From Candidatus Marisimplicoccus framensis (GTDB lineage Bacteria > Bacteroidota > Bacteroidia > Flavobacteriales > Flavobacteriaceae), in the NCBI GenBank assembly GCA_905182065.1, contig CAJIZN010000001.1:806001-870000 (forward strand): a stretch of DNA of 64,000 bases. The letters are read 5' to 3'. The notes under the pieces were generated by a model. That model was not told the DNA's origin, did not search any database, and saw only the letters and a program-made list of their open reading frames with translations. Made by a program: the position numbers and the translations under genes. This document shows positions 49,238-59,643 of the stretch, piece after piece. The stretch's first letter is position 1; the number at the start of each line of letters is the position of its first letter.

Positions 49238-50296
49238 TTAATCTAAGGTATTGATATTATTTAAATCTTCAAAAGCCTTAATCAATCTAGCTTTAAAAGT
49301 TTCCTCACCTTTTCTTAACCATGCTCTAGGGTCATAGTATTTTTTGTTAGGATTTTCTCCTCCTTCAGGATTACCTATTTGAGTCATAAGATATTCTTTT
49401 CTTTCAATCATATAATCTCTTATACCTTCAGTAAATGCAAATTGAAGATCAGTATCTATATTCATCTTTACAACACCATAATCTATAGCTTCTCTAATTT
49501 CTTCTACAGATGATCCTGATCCACCATGAAAAACAAAGTCAAGAGAATTCTCAGGAATATCAAACTTTTTTGAAACATATTCTTGGGAATTTTTAAGAAT
49601 TTTAGGAGTTAATTTTACATTTCCTGGCTTGTATACTCCATGTACATTACCAAATGCAGCAGCTATCATGAATTTATCACTAACTGATTTAAGTTCAGAG
49701 TATGCATAAGCTACTTCTTCTGGTTGAGTATATAATTTTGATGAGTCAATATCTGAATTATCTACTCCATCTTCTTCTCCTCCAGTCACACCAAGTTCAA
49801 TTTCTAGAGTCATATCTAGATCTGTCATTTTTTTTAGATACTCTTTGCAAGTAGCAATATTTTCTTCAATAGGTTCTTCGGATAAGTCGATCATATGAGA
49901 TGAAAACAATGGATATCCATTTTTATTATAAAAACCTTTTCCATATTCAAGAAGTCCATCTATCCATGGAAGTAATTTTCGTGAACAATGATCTGTGTGA
50001 ATAATTACCTTTGAGTTATAATAGTCAATGGTTTTGTGAATATGATATGCACCAGCTATAGATCCAGCAATAGATGTGTTAAAATCTTTACTTGGCATTC
50101 CTTTTCCGGCTATAAATTGAGAACCTCCATTAGAGAATTGAATTATAACAGGACTATTTAGTTCAGATGCTGTCTCAAGTACTGAGTTTATTGTGTTTGT
50201 ACCAGAAACGTTAATAGCAGGAAGAGCAAATTTCTTTAGCTTTGCTAGCTTATTTATTTCTTGATTACCTTTTCCAAAAATAAAATTGTTTTTCAA
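49238..50296 (-). CDS. fbaA: Fructose-bisphosphate aldolase, class II
   Basis: This metal-dependent aldolase splits or forms fructose-1,6-bisphosphate. The 352-residue protein belongs to the E. coli FbaA-like group, with the zinc-binding IIHTDHC motif (Asp/His), [17 protein letters not shown], and [14 protein letters not shown]. The start is TTG at 50294-50296; no ATG lies in frame nearby. A TATTTTTG box on the minus strand at 50320-50327 is a plausible promoter. Confidence 0.95.
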   Translation of the reverse strand: MKNNFIFGKGNQEINKLAKLKKFALPAINVSGTNTINSVLETASELNSPVIIQFSNGGSQFIAGKGMPSKDFNTSIAGSIAGAYHIHKTIDYYNSKVIIHTDHCSRKLLPWIDGLLEYGKGFYNKNGYPLFSSHMIDLSEEPIEENIATCKEYLKKMTDLDMTLEIELGVTGGEEDGVDNSDIDSSKLYTQPEEVAYAYSELKSVSDKFMIAAAFGNVHGVYKPGNVKLTPKILKNSQEYVSKKFDIPENSLDFVFHGGSGSSVEEIREAIDYGVVKMNIDTDLQFAFTEGIRDYMIERKEYLMTQIGNPEGGENPNKKYYDPRAWLRKGEETFKARLIKAFEDLNNINTLD

Positions 50297-50319
50297 AATG
50301 AGTGTTTGTTAAATTTTGT

Positions 50320-50327
50320 CAAAAATA
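50320..50327 (-). promoter_or_regulatory. Candidate -7 box (TATTTTTG) for fbaA
   Basis: The minus strand reads TATTTTTG, 23 bases upstream of the TTG start of fbaA, matching TAnnTTTG. Confidence 0.4.
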
Positions 50328-50339
50328 TTAAACTTATTC

Positions 50340-52858
50340 TTAAAAAGGGTAATTAATTCCAATATTAAATACGGCCTTATTTAGACTAAAGTCTGTGAAC
50401 CATCTATTATTCTTTTCTTTGGCAGGATTGTAGGTTTTAAAAGCAGTATCAAGTCTAAGTACAAAAAAATTGAAATCATATCTTAGACCAATCCCCGTTC
50501 CAATTGCTAGTTCATTTAAGTCAGATAAATTATCGAATGTCATAGACTCATCATCAACATTATCATTTACATTCCAAATATTACCAAAGTCAATAAAGAA
50601 TGCTCCATTAAGGTTACCAGTAATTTTATTTCGATATTCTAGGTTAAATGCAATTTTTAGATTTGCTTCGTTAAATTCATTAATACTATTGCTACTTCCT
50701 GGTCCAAGCTTATATGCTTTCCATGCTCTATTATCATTAGATCCCCCAGCATAATAAGATCTTGTAAACGGAATATAGTTTGAATTACCGTATGGTATTG
50801 CAATCCCTGTAAAAGCTCTTAAAGCAAAAACATCACCATTATTTAAAAGAATATGCTTTATATAATTTACTTCTGCTTTAGTATACTGTGATGGCAAAAT
50901 ATTTGATATTTCAACTTTGTTATTTGAGTTTTGATTTCCCCCCCTAAGTAATTCATTAAATAGGTTTCCAACCATTTCAAACTTTATTCGTAATTGAGAA
51001 AAATCTTCATCTAAGAAATTTTCTTGAGTATTACGATTGAATGAAATAGATGATCCAACAATTAAATTATTTTCAGTTAACCTCTCCTTCCTTTCTAGTA
51101 TTGAACTAACATTTTTGTAAAAATCTGTTCCTGATTCTAATGTAGTCTCATTATTTAGTACTTGATTAATAAAAGTATCTGATCCTTCAGGAATAATTAA
51201 GTCACCATTTTGATCAATAGTTGACTGATTTAGATTATAAAGAGATGATATGTAATTTAACTTATCATAGGAATTCTTATAAACATTAAAATAATTAGAG
51301 ATATTTTGATTATTTACGTATTCAAAGTCAAGAAGTTTAAAATTTACTTTTGAATATTTTGATGAATTCCAGTTCACTTCATAAATCCCACTATAATATT
51401 GTTTGTCTAACCCTATATTTTTTTGAACGGTAGATCCAATAATTATATTAGTAACTGGAATCATCTCTTTTTTTATTAGCCTTTCAGTTTTAAAAGGTAG
51501 CATTGCTCTTGGAATTCTTAAATTTAGATTTCCACCCAATTCAAATAGATTAAAGAAAGAGTCATTAGGGTCGCCAATATCCTTTGATGCTCCAATAGAA
51601 TTATTAAGATTAAATGAAAGATTTTCAGTTCCCCTAAAAATATTTCTAATATTAAAATTTGTCCCAAAAGAAATTCCAAAGTCCTCAATATTAGAATGTG
51701 TAAAATCTAGATCAAATCCCAAACTAAATCTATCTCTTGGTAAAAGGAATATTGAGGAAGATAGAGAATCATTATTCTCTTCTATAATAATTCTGGGATA
51801 TTTAAATGCTCCTATATTTGAAAAATATCTAGATGTTAGTAGTTTTTTCTCTTCACTGTAATTTTCTCCTTTTTCAAAAAATATTGGCTCTGTTAATGAC
51901 TTAGTTGAATAATTAAGATTTCCTTTTGAAAATATTTTAATACCGTTAAAATTAAGAGAATCAGTATAGGAGTCTATATTTGATAATTCATCTATTGATT
52001 CAACATAAATATTAATATCATTTATTTTTCTAATTTGATATACCTCCTTTTCATTTGGGTTTTTAATACTTAAGATTAATGGAATTTTTTTATTAACTCC
52101 ACTACTATCAATTAAAACATTATAGTTAATGCTTCTTTGTTGAAAATCATGAATGCCATTATTTTTAAATAAATTTACTAGTCTATCCCTTTCTAATATT
52201 AATTTATTTATAGAAAAGTTTTCTTCCTTTTTTAAAATACTTTGAGCTCTATTAGAGCTGATTAATGAATCTATATCCTAGAATTTGTATTTATTGAAAT
52301 AGAATCAATTAAATATTGAGTGTTTTTGGTAATACTATATTTAATACTAGCTTGATTATAATTTAAAATTGTATCAGCAGATACTTTTGAGTCAAAGTAA
52401 CCCTCGTTATTATAAAACTGTTTTAATCTTGATATATTTTCATTAACATTAGTATCCGTAATTTTAGTAGGCTTTTGCCCCAAATTCTTTAAAAACTTAC
52501 TAAATGAGTTATTATATTGTTTTAGTTGTTTTATTTGTTTTTTGGATAATAGTCTGCTAAGTCTTTTATATCTGTTAGGTTTATTATATAACCATTTCTC
52601 AAATTTTTCGTCAGGATTCTCACTTGCTAAATTATATATAGACAAACCAAGTGGGAAACCAAAAACTTTATTAGTAGGTGAGGTAGGTTGAATAAGTAAT
52701 TTCACAGGATCTTTTTTAATGATACTGTCGTTAACCTCAAAAATATTTTCAATTAAAATAGAATCTTCAAAATTTTGATAAATACTTGAACTACATCCAT
52801 TTACAACTAAGATAATTGTAAATAAATAAATTAGGGAAAGATATTTACTTGAAGACAA
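50340..52858 (-). CDS. tamL: TamL-type Omp85 outer-membrane assembly lipoprotein (one frameshift)
   Basis: This is a BamA/TamA-family protein; in Bacteroidota the TamA equivalent is lipid-anchored and called TamL. The N-terminal signal peptide ends in VVNGC (lipobox). POTRA-like regions follow (LKQFYNNEGYFDSKVSA), and the C-terminal half is a beta-barrel with repeating aromatic strands ending in GINYPF, the usual outer-membrane C-terminus. The first 194 codons are in one frame, ending at a stop at 52271; the rest is open from about 52280 down to 50340 in the next frame, beginning DIDSLISSNRAQS. One missing G restores a product of about 839 residues. The start codon is TTG. Confidence 0.88.
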
Positions 52859-52890
52859 TTTTTGTTTTTTACTAAATTACATCTTTTAGC

Positions 52891-53634
52891 TTAAAAACTT
52901 CTTTGTCTTACCAATTCAAATATGACCGCTGAAAAAGCCACCGATACATTTAATGAATCAATTTTTGTGCTTATAGGAACTTTAACAACTTCATTAGATA
53001 AGCCAATGATGCTTTTTGAAATCCCTTTATCTTCAGATCCAAGTATAAGACCTACAGATTTTTTGAAATTAGTTTCATAAATTGTTTTATCAGCCTTTTC
53101 TGAAAGACTAATTATATCAACATTCACCGAGTTTAAATATAAAATTGCATCCTTTATGTTGCTTACTCTAGCTATTGGTATTTTAAAAACTCCTCCAGAT
53201 GAAGTTTTTACAACATCAGCATTAATAGGAGCAGAGTTGCTTTGCGAAATGATTATTCCGTCTACATCAGCTGCTACACTAGTTCTTATAATTGCTCCAA
53301 AGTTTCTAGTATCAGTTACACCATCAAGCAATAAGTAAGTTTTTGGTAATTTTTCATCAAATGTTGATGAAATTAAATCTTCTATAGATAATAATGAAAC
53401 TGGTGATAGTATAGCTACTGCACCTTGGTGGTTTTTATCACTGTATTTTCTAAATTTTTCTTTAGGTACAAATGATGATTTAATATTTTTTCTTTCAAGA
53501 AGAATAATTAATGATCTAAGCAAACTACTTTGCGAAGAGTTAGTCTTTAATAGGTATACTTTTGAAATTTCTTTTGAGGCTTCTATTGCCTCAATTATAC
53601 TTCTAATACCGTAAATTTCAATCTGATTTTCCAT
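52891..53634 (-). CDS. rlmB: 23S rRNA (guanosine-2'-O)-methyltransferase RlmB, TrmH/SpoU family
   Basis: The 247-residue protein has an N-terminal substrate-binding domain with IYGIRSIIEAIEAS and a SpoU knot domain with LLDGVTDTRNFGAIIRTS, LILGSEDKGIS and SLNVSVAFSAVIFE, the three methyltransferase motifs. RlmB methylates G2251 of 23S rRNA in E. coli. It begins only nine bases after a strong terminator-like hairpin, so its promoter is unclear. Confidence 0.93.
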   Translation of the reverse strand: MENQIEIYGIRSIIEAIEASKEISKVYLLKTNSSQSSLLRSLIILLERKNIKSSFVPKEKFRKYSDKNHQGAVAILSPVSLLSIEDLISSTFDEKLPKTYLLLDGVTDTRNFGAIIRTSVAADVDGIIISQSNSAPINADVVKTSSGGVFKIPIARVSNIKDAILYLNSVNVDIISLSEKADKTIYETNFKKSVGLILGSEDKGISKSIIGLSNEVVKVPISTKIDSLNVSVAFSAVIFELVRQRSF

Positions 53635-53642
53635 ATAGACAT

Positions 53643-53675
53643 AAAAAAAAAGGAGGTTTAAAAAACCTCCTTTTT
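53643..53675 (-). terminator. Strong intrinsic terminator between the SUS locus and rlmB
   Basis: An inverted repeat with GGAGG (53652-53656) pairing CCTCC (53666-53670) is extended by TTT/AAA inside and A5/T5 outside, with a three-base loop. On the minus strand it is followed by a run of at least eight T (the A-run 53643-53650 on the + strand). It ends the SUS transcript and lies 9 bases before the rlmB ATG. Confidence 0.8.
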
Positions 53676-53696
53676 ATTAAAATAGTTTTATCAAAT

Positions 53697-54569
53697 TTAC
53701 TGACAAATATTTAGAGCTTTAAACCCTACTGCTGGACTTGTTCCGTCCGATAAAGCAGTTTGGCTATTACCTCCACTTAAGTTTGTCCACTCAACTTGAT
53801 ATGTAACTTCACTATCCCAATCACCTGAAGTGAATGCAATACCAACTGATGAAGCTGATGCAGGAACAGTTATAGTTTTAGAGACATCAGAACCACTAGC
53901 AAAAGTAATTACTGTTGTTACTCCGTCAACTGTAAAGTCCACTGATGCACCATTCCAACCATCACCATAGCTATCTTGACCATTAATGGTATAGATACCT
54001 GCTACAGATCCAGTGTTGTTTGCGTCAAATCTACATCCAATAATTAATGGATATAAGAAAGGTGATCTAAAATATGACTGAGTCATAGACCCAGTTACTG
54101 ATGATCTTGAATAAGATTTTCCATTAGTAAGATTTAATTGAAATCTTACATTAACAACATCGTTTCCACTAAAGTTTGAGATACCCATGGCACCTAAAGC
54201 TTGATTTAGTGAAAGAGATACGTCAAATCTAGGAAGTCCTACAGGACCATCTGTCATTTCTGATCTGCTTATAGTTGAGTAAAGCATTTCTGCACCTGAA
54301 TTGTATGATAAATACATTTCAACATTTTGAGTCAATGCACCCGATTCTGGGTCGTGTGGCTCAAATGTCCAGTTTACTACTGAAGTACCAGGTGTTGCTG
54401 CTTGAAATTCACCAGTCTTGGTAATTTGTCTAAGCGCTGCACCTTGTTCATACTCACTAAGCATGAAGTCAGTCATCATCTCGTAACCACCATATTCGTC
54501 AGAAGAAAATTCTTTTGAACATGAAACTACAAGAGCAATTAAAGTTATATATATAAATAATTTTTTCAT
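53697..54569 (-). CDS. SUS-associated lipoprotein of unknown function
   Basis: The 290-residue protein has a lipoprotein signal peptide ending in LVVSC (Cys at residue 17), so it is probably surface or outer-membrane anchored. I do not recognise the first 180 residues. The last third starts GIYTINGQDSYGDGWNGASVDF and is a beta-rich module found in many secreted Bacteroidota proteins. It follows SusD by 12 bases and is presumably the third component of the uptake complex, perhaps binding the same ligand, but that is inference. Composition is richer in GC than its flanks. Confidence 0.8.
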   Translation of the reverse strand: MKKLFIYITLIALVVSCSKEFSSDEYGGYEMMTDFMLSEYEQGAALRQITKTGEFQAATPGTSVVNWTFEPHDPESGALTQNVEMYLSYNSGAEMLYSTISRSEMTDGPVGLPRFDVSLSLNQALGAMGISNFSGNDVVNVRFQLNLTNGKSYSRSSVTGSMTQSYFRSPFLYPLIIGCRFDANNTGSVAGIYTINGQDSYGDGWNGASVDFTVDGVTTVITFASGSDVSKTITVPASASSVGIAFTSGDWDSEVTYQVEWTNLSGGNSQTALSDGTSPAVGFKALNICQ

Positions 54570-54581
54570 GATTTTATAGTT

Positions 54582-56186
54582 TTAGTCGACCGCTGGTCCG
54601 TTAGAGTTCCAAAATACTCTACCTGAAACATCAGATTTCTGAGAAACATTAGAGTTATTAGCCGCAAGGTTTTGTGGATACCACATTGAAACAGGGAATT
54701 GCCCTGGATCAGGTTCAATCATCGGTTGAAGATTTTGTGGATAACCATTTCTTCTGTATGAATTATAAGCATCGATACCGTTACCTCTTTGAGTCACCCA
54801 AAATTCTTCAGCCCAAAGCTCAAGCTTAGCGCCTAAAGAAGATGCAGCAGTCCATTCAGCAGCAAAGTTCGCTATATACGAATCAATTGTTGCAGCGTCC
54901 ATTGCAGGTGCTCCTGTCATATCATCCACTTTGTTCAAGTGTGATCTAATACCAGCAAGAGTTTCTGAAGTTGGATCTCCACCTGTCATAACTGCAACTT
55001 CAGCATTCATAAAATGCATCCATGAGTTAGCAACAATAGGAGTAATTCCATTACCACCTTGACCATCACCTAAACCTTTAGATGCATAGCTATTGTCATC
55101 AAAAGCTCCACCTGATGGGTAAATACCCATAAGTGTTCTTTTGAATCCATCTGGTGGAATACCTTCATCGTTTCCATGATCTCTTCCCCAATATCCTTCA
55201 GTAAGGTTACAATATAGCCCGTAAGCTACTCTGTGAGGTTCAATGTAAAAACCAGGTACACTACATTCAAGACTTACCTCATCAACTGGACCATCTGTTC
55301 CAGGAGTTGTAGAAACTTGTCTGTAGTATAAATAGTTAATACGTGGATCTCTCATTCCATTTCTACCAATCATCATACGATTCATTAACCAGTTAGATTG
55401 GTAATCACCAGCACCGGTATTTGAATAGTTATATCTGTAGATAGGATGTCTAGTATCAGGATTAACTGCATTAGTACCCCATTGGAATTGGAAATCATCT
55501 GAACTATCAGTTATATAATTTGTTATTGAGTTATAACTAGAATAGTCTCCTAAGTTAAGATATGCTCTTTTCTTGATACTATTAGCTGCTTTAATCCAAC
55601 CAGCTGCATTTCCATTATAGTACATATCGTACTGAGGAGCTGCGCCACCTTGACCAAAGTTATTAATAGCAGAATCAAGCATCGCTAGTGCTGCATTATA
55701 TACAGATTGACCTGAGTCAAGTGCAGGGTTAAGGTTTTCAGAACCTAATAATGCTTCACTGTAAGGAACATCACCAAAGTAGTCAACTAGAGTCAACATA
55801 GTGTAGGCTTGCATAACCTCACCCATACCAATATAGTATGAAAGGCCGCTTTCACCAGCAATTATGTTCATTAATCTAATATCCTCCATCATACCTTGGT
55901 ATGCGTTTTGCCATACTCCTGAGAATGAACTTGGAGAATAAGCATCACGATAAAGTCTCTCACCACCCAATTGGGCAATTCTAGTTAGTCTAGATCCAGT
56001 GTCACCCATACTATTTACAAAGAATGCAAAATCTTCTTGAATTCCGTTCATAAATAAGTCAGCACTAGCCTGTGAAGGGTTTAATGCATTTGGGTTTGTT
56101 GTTAGATCTAACTCAGTAGTTTCACAAGAGCTTAATACTAGTATACTAGTTAAAGCTAAAATCGAAAGTTTGTTTAAAGTTTTCAT
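54582..56186 (-). CDS. SusD/RagB-family nutrient-binding lipoprotein
   Basis: The 534-residue protein starts with a lipoprotein signal peptide ending in VLSSC (Cys at residue 21) and LDLTTNPNALNPSQAS. It has the tetratricopeptide-rich fold of the SusD-like_2 group, with the YFGDVPYSEALLGSENLNP region near residues 138-156. SusD proteins form the lid over a SusC channel on the cell surface. This subgroup is often found without carbohydrate enzymes and can serve peptide or other substrates. It lies ten bases after susC. The ligand cannot be deduced. Confidence 0.93.
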   Translation of the reverse strand: MKTLNKLSILALTSILVLSSCETTELDLTTNPNALNPSQASADLFMNGIQEDFAFFVNSMGDTGSRLTRIAQLGGERLYRDAYSPSSFSGVWQNAYQGMMEDIRLMNIIAGESGLSYYIGMGEVMQAYTMLTLVDYFGDVPYSEALLGSENLNPALDSGQSVYNAALAMLDSAINNFGQGGAAPQYDMYYNGNAAGWIKAANSIKKRAYLNLGDYSSYNSITNYITDSSDDFQFQWGTNAVNPDTRHPIYRYNYSNTGAGDYQSNWLMNRMMIGRNGMRDPRINYLYYRQVSTTPGTDGPVDEVSLECSVPGFYIEPHRVAYGLYCNLTEGYWGRDHGNDEGIPPDGFKRTLMGIYPSGGAFDDNSYASKGLGDGQGGNGITPIVANSWMHFMNAEVAVMTGGDPTSETLAGIRSHLNKVDDMTGAPAMDAATIDSYIANFAAEWTAASSLGAKLELWAEEFWVTQRGNGIDAYNSYRRNGYPQNLQPMIEPDPGQFPVSMWYPQNLAANNSNVSQKSDVSGRVFWNSNGPAVD

Positions 56187-56196
56187 ATTTTTTGAA

Positions 56197-59100
56197 TTAG
56201 AACGTTAATTTTACACTTACACCCATTCTTTTTGCACTAACACCATTGAAGTATTCAAAACCTGAACCGTTACCAACACCAAGACCGGCGATGTTTGGAT
56301 CATAGTTTGTTCCTTCAGGAGTGTTATAAGCATCATACCATAGGTTGAAACCTTGTGCAGAAATAGAAGCAGCTCCAAATGGAGTTGAGTCTAACCATTT
56401 TTTAGGTACGTCATAAGTAAGTGAAACTTCACTCAATCTTAGAACACTTGCGTCCCAAGTTCTTAATTCGTCCGGACCTACAATTAGGTTACCAAAGTAA
56501 GTTGTTGCATTATCAATTTGCTTATTGTTTGGAGAACCATCAGAAAGAACACCAGGTAATACATATGGTAATTCTCTATCAACAGTATCTATAGTTTGAC
56601 CTCTACCAAGTAGTGTCATCATATAACTTGAGTACATATCACCACCAATTGTAGCGTTAAATAGGAAATTAAATGAAACATTTCCATATGTAATCGAGTT
56701 CGCAACGTTTGCAATGAAATCAGGGTTTGAGTCACCAATTAAAGCATATTGATTAGTCTTATAGTTGGTGTCATTGTTACTAGTGTAACTACCAGAAGCA
56801 TCAATTAATGGAGCTCCATCAGAATTTCTTCCTACAGATGTTCCAATCATAGATGTTAGTGGTAATCCAGGAATGGCAGCATTCCCTCTAGTCCCAAATC
56901 CAGCATAAACAATTTGATCAGTATCTTGTCCTAGATCTACAACGATTGCTTGGTTAGTTGTGTAGTTTAAACTAGTACTCCAGTTAAACTTATCACCTCT
57001 AATCCAATCAGCGTTAAGATCTACTTCCCAACCAGTTGCACTAATTTCACCAATGTTTGTACTTGTAGAAGTATAACCTGTTGATGGATCTAGTGGTTGA
57101 GATATAATAAGATCGTTAGTAGTTCTGTCGAAGTAAGAAACCTCAGCAGAGAATCTATTATCAAATAGATTAGCTTCAATTCCAAACTCTAGCTCCTCTA
57201 GTAACTCAGGCTTAAGACCAGTGTTACCTAATTGTGAACCAGAAGTGTTTGTAATTACATCAACTCCGTCTACTCTAAAATCTTTTGTATCTAAGCTAAG
57301 AGTACTTGAGATAGGATATCCCGTTGGGAATGTCGCTGAAGTACCATAACTAGCTCTAACTTTCATGAAATCTATTGGTAAATTACCAAAGTCTAAAACT
57401 GAACTTGGTACAAAAGATACACTTGCAGAAGGATAAGTAATAGATCTATTTTCTTCTGATAGGTTAGATACCCAATCAGTTCTAGATGCTAAAGTTATAT
57501 ACAAGTAATTTTGATAATCTAGAGAAGCCTGGGCAAATACACCAAGGATGTTTCTTCTAGAAGCAAATTCGATTTCTTCCTGAGAATTAAAGTTATAATG
57601 TCTTAAAACATTAAATACATTTTGTCCAGTACTTCTAACACCATTTCTATCATAGTCTCTTGCGTTAGATGTAGCACCAGCATTAAATGTCATAGACCAA
57701 TCACTATCAAGTTCGTAATCTCCGTTAATAGTTATTTGGTGGTTAAAGATAGTAGCAGTGTTATTCCACTTTTCGTAGAAACCAGACTGTGATTCAACAC
57801 TTCCGTCAACACCACCTTTGTTTTGATAACTGGTGTTATCTTCACTATATACATCATAACCGTATCTATATTGAACGTTTAAGTTATCAGAGATATCATA
57901 TTGTACTGATGTACCACCATACACTCTATGAGTTGCTTGCGCATCTTGAGTATTATTAACAGTCCAAAGTGGATGTTGAATACCATTTGAAGATCTATAG
58001 TATATAGATGCTCCAGTTATAGGGTGTGCATAAGGTAATTGAGCTATACCAACAGATCTTGGAGTATAGAATACATTACCATATAATGATGAATCAGAAC
58101 TACCACTACTATATGCCGCAGCAATAGGTGGAGATTTAAAATCAGTAAATGAATAGTTAAGTGTTCCGTTAACAGTAATTTTATTTGATAAAACAGCTCT
58201 ACCACCGAAACTAATATTGTTTCTTCTTAGAGTGTTACCAGGAGTAAATCCTTCATCATCTAAATTACCATAGTTAACGTTATATGAAACTTTACCGTCA
58301 TCACTCGATCCTCTGAAGTTAACGTTTGTATTTATAATGCTTCCAGGTTGGAATAAATCACCAACACTATCGTAAGGCTTCCATTCCCATAGAGAATCCA
58401 TAGATAAACCTAATAAAGGTAAAAGATCTCTTGAAAGGAACCTAGCATTTAAGTTACTGTTGTATGGGTGTTTTAGAAATCCAGGTTGTCCTGAAGTTGT
58501 ACCGTTAATCTGAGATTGTTTACCCCATCCTGCTGGTCCACCTTCGTCGAAACTAGGTCCCCAGTTAGAGAAATACCAACCAAAGTTTTGGTTAAAACCG
58601 TTACCATACTGATTTTGATATTCTGGCTTCATGGCAAGTTCGTTTGTGAAGTAAGATGTATTTACAGTTACCTCATTTTTTTGAGCTTTAGCACCTGAAG
58701 CAGTAGTACCGGCTTTAGTAGTAATTAATACTACACCGTTTCTACCTTGCGATCCATAAAGAGTAGCCGCAGCTAGACCTTTAAGAACGTTAACAGATTC
58801 AATATTATTTGGATCTAGATCTAGGAATCTTGACGAACCATTGTTACCTGAAGTGAAACTTCCCTGTGAGTTAGTATCACTTTGGAAAGGTACACCATCA
58901 ACAACAAATAATGGTTGGTTACTTGAACTAAAGGTACTTAGACCTCTAATTACAACACTTGTTCCTGATCCAGAAATACCACCTTGGTTAGTTACCTGAA
59001 CCCCTGAGGCTTTACCAGAAAGAACACGCGCAACATCACCAGATGCTCTGCTTTCGATTTGACTATTGTCAACTTCGGAAACAGCATATCCTAGTGCACG

Positions 59101-59436
59101 TTTTTCTCTTGTAATACCTAAACTGGTTACGATAACTTCATCAAGTTGATTACCTAGGGAAAGACTCACATTAATGACGTTGCCTGATCCAACAGCTATA
59201 GCTGATGTGTCATAACCAACGAAACTGAATTCCAGAGACTGGCCTTCAGATACATTAATAGAAAAGTTCCCATCGAAATCAGTGGTTACACCAGTCATTG
59301 TTCCTTGAACTAAAACAGTAGCTCCCGGTAAAGGAAGACCGTCAGGGTCAGAAACAACACCAGTTACTGTCTTCTGCGCAAACGACATTTGAGTCGTTAG
59401 CAAGAAAACCACTAGTAATCTGAATAAGCTTTTCAT
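56197..59436 (-). CDS. SusC/RagA-family TonB-linked outer-membrane transporter
   Basis: The 1079-residue protein has a signal peptide (cut after MSFA-Q near residue 20), a carboxypeptidase-like beta-sandwich domain (residues 22-100, GVVSDPDGLPLPGATVLV and DGNFSINVSEG), and a TonB plug domain (about 105-240, LDEVIVTSLGITREKRALG and VDGVPFQS). A 22-strand barrel follows, ending MGVSVKLTF. SusC imports ligands captured by SusD using TonB energy. It is the first gene of a three-gene locus; no glycan-degrading enzyme, sulfatase, peptidase or sigma/anti-sigma pair lies nearby. Confidence 0.96.
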   Translation of the reverse strand: MKSLFRLLVVFLLTTQMSFAQKTVTGVVSDPDGLPLPGATVLVQGTMTGVTTDFDGNFSINVSEGQSLEFSFVGYDTSAIAVGSGNVINVSLSLGNQLDEVIVTSLGITREKRALGYAVSEVDNSQIESRASGDVARVLSGKASGVQVTNQGGISGSGTSVVIRGLSTFSSSNQPLFVVDGVPFQSDTNSQGSFTSGNNGSSRFLDLDPNNIESVNVLKGLAAATLYGSQGRNGVVLITTKAGTTASGAKAQKNEVTVNTSYFTNELAMKPEYQNQYGNGFNQNFGWYFSNWGPSFDEGGPAGWGKQSQINGTTSGQPGFLKHPYNSNLNARFLSRDLLPLLGLSMDSLWEWKPYDSVGDLFQPGSIINTNVNFRGSSDDGKVSYNVNYGNLDDEGFTPGNTLRRNNISFGGRAVLSNKITVNGTLNYSFTDFKSPPIAAAYSSGSSDSSLYGNVFYTPRSVGIAQLPYAHPITGASIYYRSSNGIQHPLWTVNNTQDAQATHRVYGGTSVQYDISDNLNVQYRYGYDVYSEDNTSYQNKGGVDGSVESQSGFYEKWNNTATIFNHQITINGDYELDSDWSMTFNAGATSNARDYDRNGVRSTGQNVFNVLRHYNFNSQEEIEFASRRNILGVFAQASLDYQNYLYITLASRTDWVSNLSEENRSITYPSASVSFVPSSVLDFGNLPIDFMKVRASYGTSATFPTGYPISSTLSLDTKDFRVDGVDVITNTSGSQLGNTGLKPELLEELEFGIEANLFDNRFSAEVSYFDRTTNDLIISQPLDPSTGYTSTSTNIGEISATGWEVDLNADWIRGDKFNWSTSLNYTTNQAIVVDLGQDTDQIVYAGFGTRGNAAIPGLPLTSMIGTSVGRNSDGAPLIDASGSYTSNNDTNYKTNQYALIGDSNPDFIANVANSITYGNVSFNFLFNATIGGDMYSSYMMTLLGRGQTIDTVDRELPYVLPGVLSDGSPNNKQIDNATTYFGNLIVGPDELRTWDASVLRLSEVSLTYDVPKKWLDSTPFGAASISAQGFNLWYDAYNTPEGTNYDPNIAGLGVGNGSGFEYFNGVSAKRMGVSVKLTF

Positions 59437-59643
59437 ACTTAGTTATTTAGTTATTAATAAATTTTTGTTAAAATTTTCTTAAATTTTTAGTAAAAGCTAA
59501 GTTACATCAATAATTCAGAAAAAAAAGAAACTTTTAAATTTATTGGAAAAAGATTAATAAAAACGAGATTTTTCTAAAAAAGTGGTATATAAATCAAGAA
59601 TATGATAAAATTTATATAAATTATTAAATTATTCTTAATATAA
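59437..59643. other. 207-base AT-rich gap upstream of susC
   Basis: The gap between susC and the next gene is the longest clearly noncoding stretch in the window. It is extremely AT-rich, with many A and T runs. It must contain the susC leader and promoter, but I find no exact TAnnTTTG on the minus strand; a TAATCTTTTT is the nearest look-alike. No RNA structure or repeat stands out. Confidence 0.4.

Noticed and set aside
53646-53658. AAGGAGG-like Shine-Dalgarno sequence upstream of rlmB
   Set aside because: It is one arm of the terminator stem, too far from the ATG, and Bacteroidota generally do not rely on such sites.
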